Source: Erythroxylum novogranatense
Lineage: Eukaryota > Streptophyta > Magnoliopsida > Malpighiales > Erythroxylaceae
Direction: 5' to 3'
Length of the DNA stretch: 64,000 nucleotides
Assembly (NCBI GenBank): GCA_029891385.1
Contig: CM057230.1
Coordinates: 53,733,414-53,797,413 of the forward strand
In this document: in pieces, positions 60,744 through 64,000 of the stretch
Position numbering within the stretch: the stretch's first letter is position 1
Layout: the number at the start of each line of letters is the position of its first letter
Translations under genes and position numbers: made by a program
Notes under the pieces: model-generated
The model's input: the letters and a program-made list of their open reading frames with translations, nothing else
Told to the model about the DNA's origin: nothing
Databases searched by the model: none

Positions 60744-61684
60744 TGATCAAGATACACAAGAAGGGGGGGTTGAATTGTGATAAACTTTTCGTTAATCCCT
60801 TTAGTAATTACTTGTTCTTTCAAAACTTATAAATAAATCAATTAGTAACTAGTTTTTAAAAACTTTGTTAATTTTGAAAACTACGATATAAGTAATATGA
60901 GAGTAGAAAGAAAGAAAAACAGCAATTTATCTGGTTCACCCCAAACCGTAGGCTACGTCCGATCCTCGAGATATCCTTATGAGATTTCACTATTTACGAG
61001 CTGTTTACAAGTATTCTTTGAATGAGCCTCTCGAGGTCTCTTTACAGACAAGTATTCTTTTACTCTTAGCCTCTTGGGCTATCGTAACACTTTCTAATTG
61101 AAAGAATAGTAAAGAGCTTATTACAATAGAAATGCTCTTAACACTGTTCACTCGAAATATCGTTCACAATTTTCTCTCGGATAATCTAAAAATCAAAAGT
61201 TGAATATTCAATGTTTCATGAAGTTATATCTTCTTCAATCTAGACTCTTATTTATAGTCGGGTTCTTCAACCGCTATTTTTGAATATCGCTTCTTGAATC
61301 TTGAAAAAGCGGTTATTCAATTTGACTCAGTAACTAACTCAAACTGATGTTTCTTTCTTCCGTCGATATTTTGTATCGGTTTGCTTTTCTCTTGTAAAGC
61401 TTTAAATACGCTTTTCTCTTGTAAAGCTTTAAATGCCTTTTCTCTTGTAAAGCTTTAAATGCTTTTCTCTTGTAAAGCTTTAAATGCCTTTTCTCTTGTA
61501 AAGCTTTAAATACCTTTTCTCTTGTAAAGCTTTCATCGCTTTTAACTTGGTGATTCTTACTTGACTGATTTTTCTCCTTCAATTTTTTTTTTTACTTCTC
61601 GTGCGTCCATCTACTTTTCATTTGTATATTTCTCTTTGTTTGTCATCAAAATTATTTAATCGTGAAGTCTGTTTTGACTTAACA
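60744..61684 (-). repeat. SIRE-type copia 3' LTR
   Basis: On the minus strand it starts TGTTAAGTCAAAACAGAC after the polypurine run and ends near CTTGTGTATCTTGATCA. It contains the AAGAAGGGGGGGTTGAATTG complement typical of this LTR group and six 26-bp tandem repeats. The outer edge at 60744 is inferred. The other LTR lies beyond the window. Confidence 0.7.
61383..61537. repeat. Six tandem 25-27 bp repeats in the SIRE-type LTR
   Basis: Unit CTTTTCTCTTGTAAAGCTTT plus AAATGC-like ending, starting at 61383, 61410, 61436, 61461, 61487 and 61513. Every unit has an AAGCTT. Confidence 0.93.
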
Positions 61685-61696
61685 TTCTCCCCTTTT
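61685..61696 (-). other. SIRE-type polypurine tract
   Basis: The minus strand reads AAAAGGGGAGAA immediately before the LTR start TGTTAAG. Confidence 0.8.
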
Positions 61697-61862
61697 GATG
61701 ATAACAAATATTGTGAAATAGAGAAATATGAAAGGTATCAAATATCTGAAGTATGAATAAATCAAAATAACCGCTTTCAAAATTTCTTACGCCTTTTCCT
61801 TTCAACTGATTCTCCCTTCTCATTCTTCCTTCTCCCCCTATTTGTTATTAATCAAAAAAAAA

Positions 61863-62192
61863 TTATTTCCCAAACTGTTTCACCAACTTTTTCAGCATCT
61901 TCTTAATCTTCTTCATATCCTTATCAAGTTTCTGAACTTGTTTCTTTAAAGTCAATGATTCAGCTTTTGATCTTTGCAGTTCAGAATGCTTTGATTGACT
62001 TGATTCTCTGGATTGACTGGCTTCTTTCTGTTGCACAGTTTTCGCTCTGGGTGACCTTCTTGCTTGCTTTGAAATGTCACTCAGTAGTGGTTCCCCTTTA
62101 CGCTTCAAGTCACCAGATTCAAAAAATTGAACACTTCTCGACTTTGATTCCTGAGAATGTGATCTTGTTTCCTTCATAGAAGACTTCTTCAC
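61863..62192 (-). pseudogene. Coiled-coil end of the extra 3' ORF of the SIRE-type element
   Basis: 109 codons, Ser/Arg/Gln-rich, ending in a heptad-like lysine/leucine helix (LTLKKQVQKLDKDMKKIKKM). It lies between pol and the 3' LTR, where SIRE/Maximus copia elements carry an extra, so-called env-like ORF with a coiled coil. The function of that ORF is not settled. The upstream part is broken, so I call it a remnant. Confidence 0.55.
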
Positions 62193-62289
62193 TATACGCT
62201 CCCCCTCAATTGTTGCTTTCCTTGGCGATTCTGCTCATTTTCTGTCTGAAAATCTCAGACCCATTTTAGCAATAGATGTTGAATCTATA

Positions 62290-63171
62290 TAGCTTTTAAC
62301 GATATCTTACATCTAATTCCCCAATCAATCGATGCAGATTCTCCGAACACTCTTGTCAACAACATCCCATAAGGACAAGTGTTTGTATCCTTTATTGATT
62401 TTACCATGTACTAATAAATCAAATATGGTAAATCTATTGGGTGATGATTCATAAGATGAAGAATACATTGTTCATCCAGGGTAGTGACCTGATGTCGTGA
62501 ACCTATTCTCGATAAAACACGATCACATAGAGCCGCGAACAATACCACTTGCCTTTGGTACCAGCCAAGAGGCTCTCCTTTCGATTAGGTTATTTTGTCC
62601 ATAAAGTTGACGACTAACTTCATCTTCGTTCATCTTAAGCTTAGTCATCCATTTCGCCATATTAGTGAGTTGAACTCCATCCATCGGACATTCGTTGACT
62701 TTCTCCGATAACTCGCCGTTCTTATAACAGTGTGTGTCTACATACGACACGATTGTATCGTCTATTGACTTAGTATTCTTCGAACTCATAAACTTCTTGG
62801 AGATAGACTTCATCTCGTACTTGAAAGAAGTTTCTCAACCTGCCGCTATTATCTCGGCTCTATATCCATCTGTTCTTTTTTAGTTCTTGAAGTTTACCAA
62901 TCTTCCCAGGCCGATCTGGATCAACTCGCAAAATGGGCTTGACATTCATCTTCTTGATTACGATTGGTAGGAACTTTCTTGAAGAAATTTCAGAGAGATT
63001 TAAGAGAACTAGCAATTTTTGAATTCGGTAGAAATCCCAAAAGTCAGTTTTAGGGAATTTATAGTGAATTCTAGAACTATTGTACTTCTCGATGATCGTG
63101 ACTTTTCCTCTAAAACTTTTTCTTGTGAAAGAAGTTTTATATCTGAAACCGTCTAACGCCGTTAACTCCAC
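62290..63171 (-). pseudogene. Upstream part of the SIRE-type extra ORF, broken
   Basis: Three minus-strand segments in different frames: 63171-62860 (RIHYKFPKTDFWDFY), 62813-62523 (MDGVQLTNMAKWMTKLKMNE), and about 62530-62300 (TTLDEQCILHLMNHHPIDLP, then NTCPYGMLLTRVFGE). The last resembles the 'plant transposon protein' region found in post-pol ORFs. Together with the coiled coil they look like one decayed gene. Confidence 0.5.
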
Positions 63172-63374
63172 CGTTCCACTGTCTTGTCTTTATAAAAAAC
63201 CAGATGAATGGTCCGTTAACTCCTCCGTCTGTCTGTCTTGTCTTTATGAAAAACCAGATGAATGGTCCGTTAACTCCACCGTTCCACTGTCTTGTCTTTA
63301 TAAAAAACCAGATGAATGGTCCGTTAACTCCTCCGTCTGTCAGTCTTGTCTTTATGAAAAACCAGATGAATGGT
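63159..63374. repeat. Four 54-bp tandem repeats in alternating A-B-A-B order
   Basis: Units start at 63159, 63213, 63267 and 63321, each ending CCAGATGAATGGT. Units 1 and 3 share CCACCGTTCCACTG; units 2 and 4 share CCTCCGTCTGTC. It sits at the end of pol, and the pol frame stops in the first unit it reaches. Confidence 0.95.
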
Positions 63375-64000
63375 CCGTAACCATCACCATATTGAGGTTG
63401 CGTCTGATTTCTTTAAGGCGATATTTACTTAGTGGTTTTATGAAGATATCCGCCCACTGATATTTCGTTTCTACGAATTGTAGACTGACGACTTTCTTCT
63501 GAACATAATCTCTCAAGAAATGATGTCGACTTCATGTGCTTTACCTTGAATGTTGAATTGGATTCTTTGACAAGTCGATGGCTTTGGTGTTGTCGCGATA
63601 TATTGGAATCTCTTCCTCTTGTATTGAGTAGTCCTCTAATTGATACTTGATCCACAATATTTGTGAACAACAACTTCGGCGGACATATATTCGACTTGGC
63701 GATTGATAATGCAATCGAGCTTTGTCTCTTGCTTGACCATGACACGAGGTTTGGTCGAAAGTCACAACCACCACTCGTGCTCTTCCTTTCGATCCTATCA
63801 CCGGCATAGTCCGCATCGCAATATCCATTCAACCTGAAATTTTACCTTTCTCATACATTAAGCAAAGATCGGTAGTACTGCGAGATATCTCAAAATTCAT
63901 TTCTGACAATATAATGAGATTCTCTAGGATCGGCTGAAACCTTGCACCTGCATATCTTGAATAGAATGTCGGTCTACTTTGCTGTAAGATAAAGCAAAGA
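63375..64000 (-). pseudogene. SIRE-type copia pol 3' end (RT end and RNase H)
   Basis: Runs in from the right edge: SLLYLTAKQTDILF (RT end) near 63980, GYCDADYAGDRIERKSTSGG near 63820, SWSSKRQSSIALS, ILWIKYQLEDYSIQ near 63650, DNTKAIDLSKNPIQHS near 63580 and FVETKYQWADIFIKPLS near 63450, the normal copia RNase H order ending in the ADIFTKPL motif. Frameshifts separate these blocks. The order RNase H, extra ORF, LTR supports the SIRE lineage. Confidence 0.88.

Noticed and set aside
61334..61582. 82-codon Lys-rich ORF
   Set aside because: Translation of the 26-bp LTR repeat array.
63159..63374. CRISPR-like array
   Set aside because: Direct tandem repeats without spacers, in a plant retrotransposon.
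63080..63460. 126-codon plus-strand ORF with 18-residue repeats
   Set aside because: It is the translation of the 54-bp tandem array and lies opposite the pol end; no start context or domain.

Overview
The window is plant nuclear DNA, probably from a eudicot. The evidence is one spliced host gene with GT-AG introns, Ty1/copia and Ty3/gypsy (Tekay-type chromovirus) retrotransposons primed by initiator-Met tRNA, a hAT-type non-autonomous element, and a decayed plastid tRNA. Nearly everything outside 37.9-41.4 kb is transposon-derived. Percentages are estimates by eye.

Layout. 1-33.8 kb is a nest four levels deep. An old copia element (left LTR 10895-12261, gag/RNase H remnant 12262-13303, right LTR 14268-14431 resuming at 33469) was hit by a complete but non-autonomous gypsy element T (14432-33463, TSD TTTTC). 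The first LTR of T was hit by solo LTR N (16347-25407, TSD AGAAG), and N carries a hAT-like element W (16603-18400, 8-bp TSD) and an inverted solo LTR S (20423-24692, TSD GGTGG). The second LTR of T keeps the empty N target at 30707-30711. Bases 1-7226 are a second copy of 12715-19938. The first-copy N LTR ends at 8038 with non-matching flanks, so unequal LTR-LTR recombination probably made a tandem duplication with a 12.7 kb period. Bases 8039-10894 are part of another long LTR.

33.8-37.9 kb holds an LTR-like remnant and a broken copia element on the minus strand. 37.9-38.7 kb is a MAPKKK-type kinase pseudogene. 39169-41341 (minus) is the one intact host gene, a six-coding-exon CWC16/DUF572 (CCDC130-like) splicing factor, with a plastid-derived trnL-UAG in its fourth intron on the opposite strand. 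41.6-47.4 kb is a hAT-like element split by solo LTR V (42406-47052, TSD ATTAT).

48-60.7 kb is a degenerate copia element on the plus strand. Its gag is split by a complete Tekay chromovirus G (50434-59688, TSD ATGCA) with gag, protease, RT, RNase H, integrase and chromodomain, all decayed. From 60744 a SIRE-type copia element on the minus strand runs off the right edge.

The host gene is independent of the rest. G-type elements carry the enzymes that T, N, S and V lack, and the end of T matches the end of G, so T was probably mobilised in trans. The most unusual signals are in the long LTRs: tandem 31-nt hairpins with compensating base changes in T and V, CpG-dense palindromic blocks in five LTR families, and repeated splice-donor-like sites after the leader.
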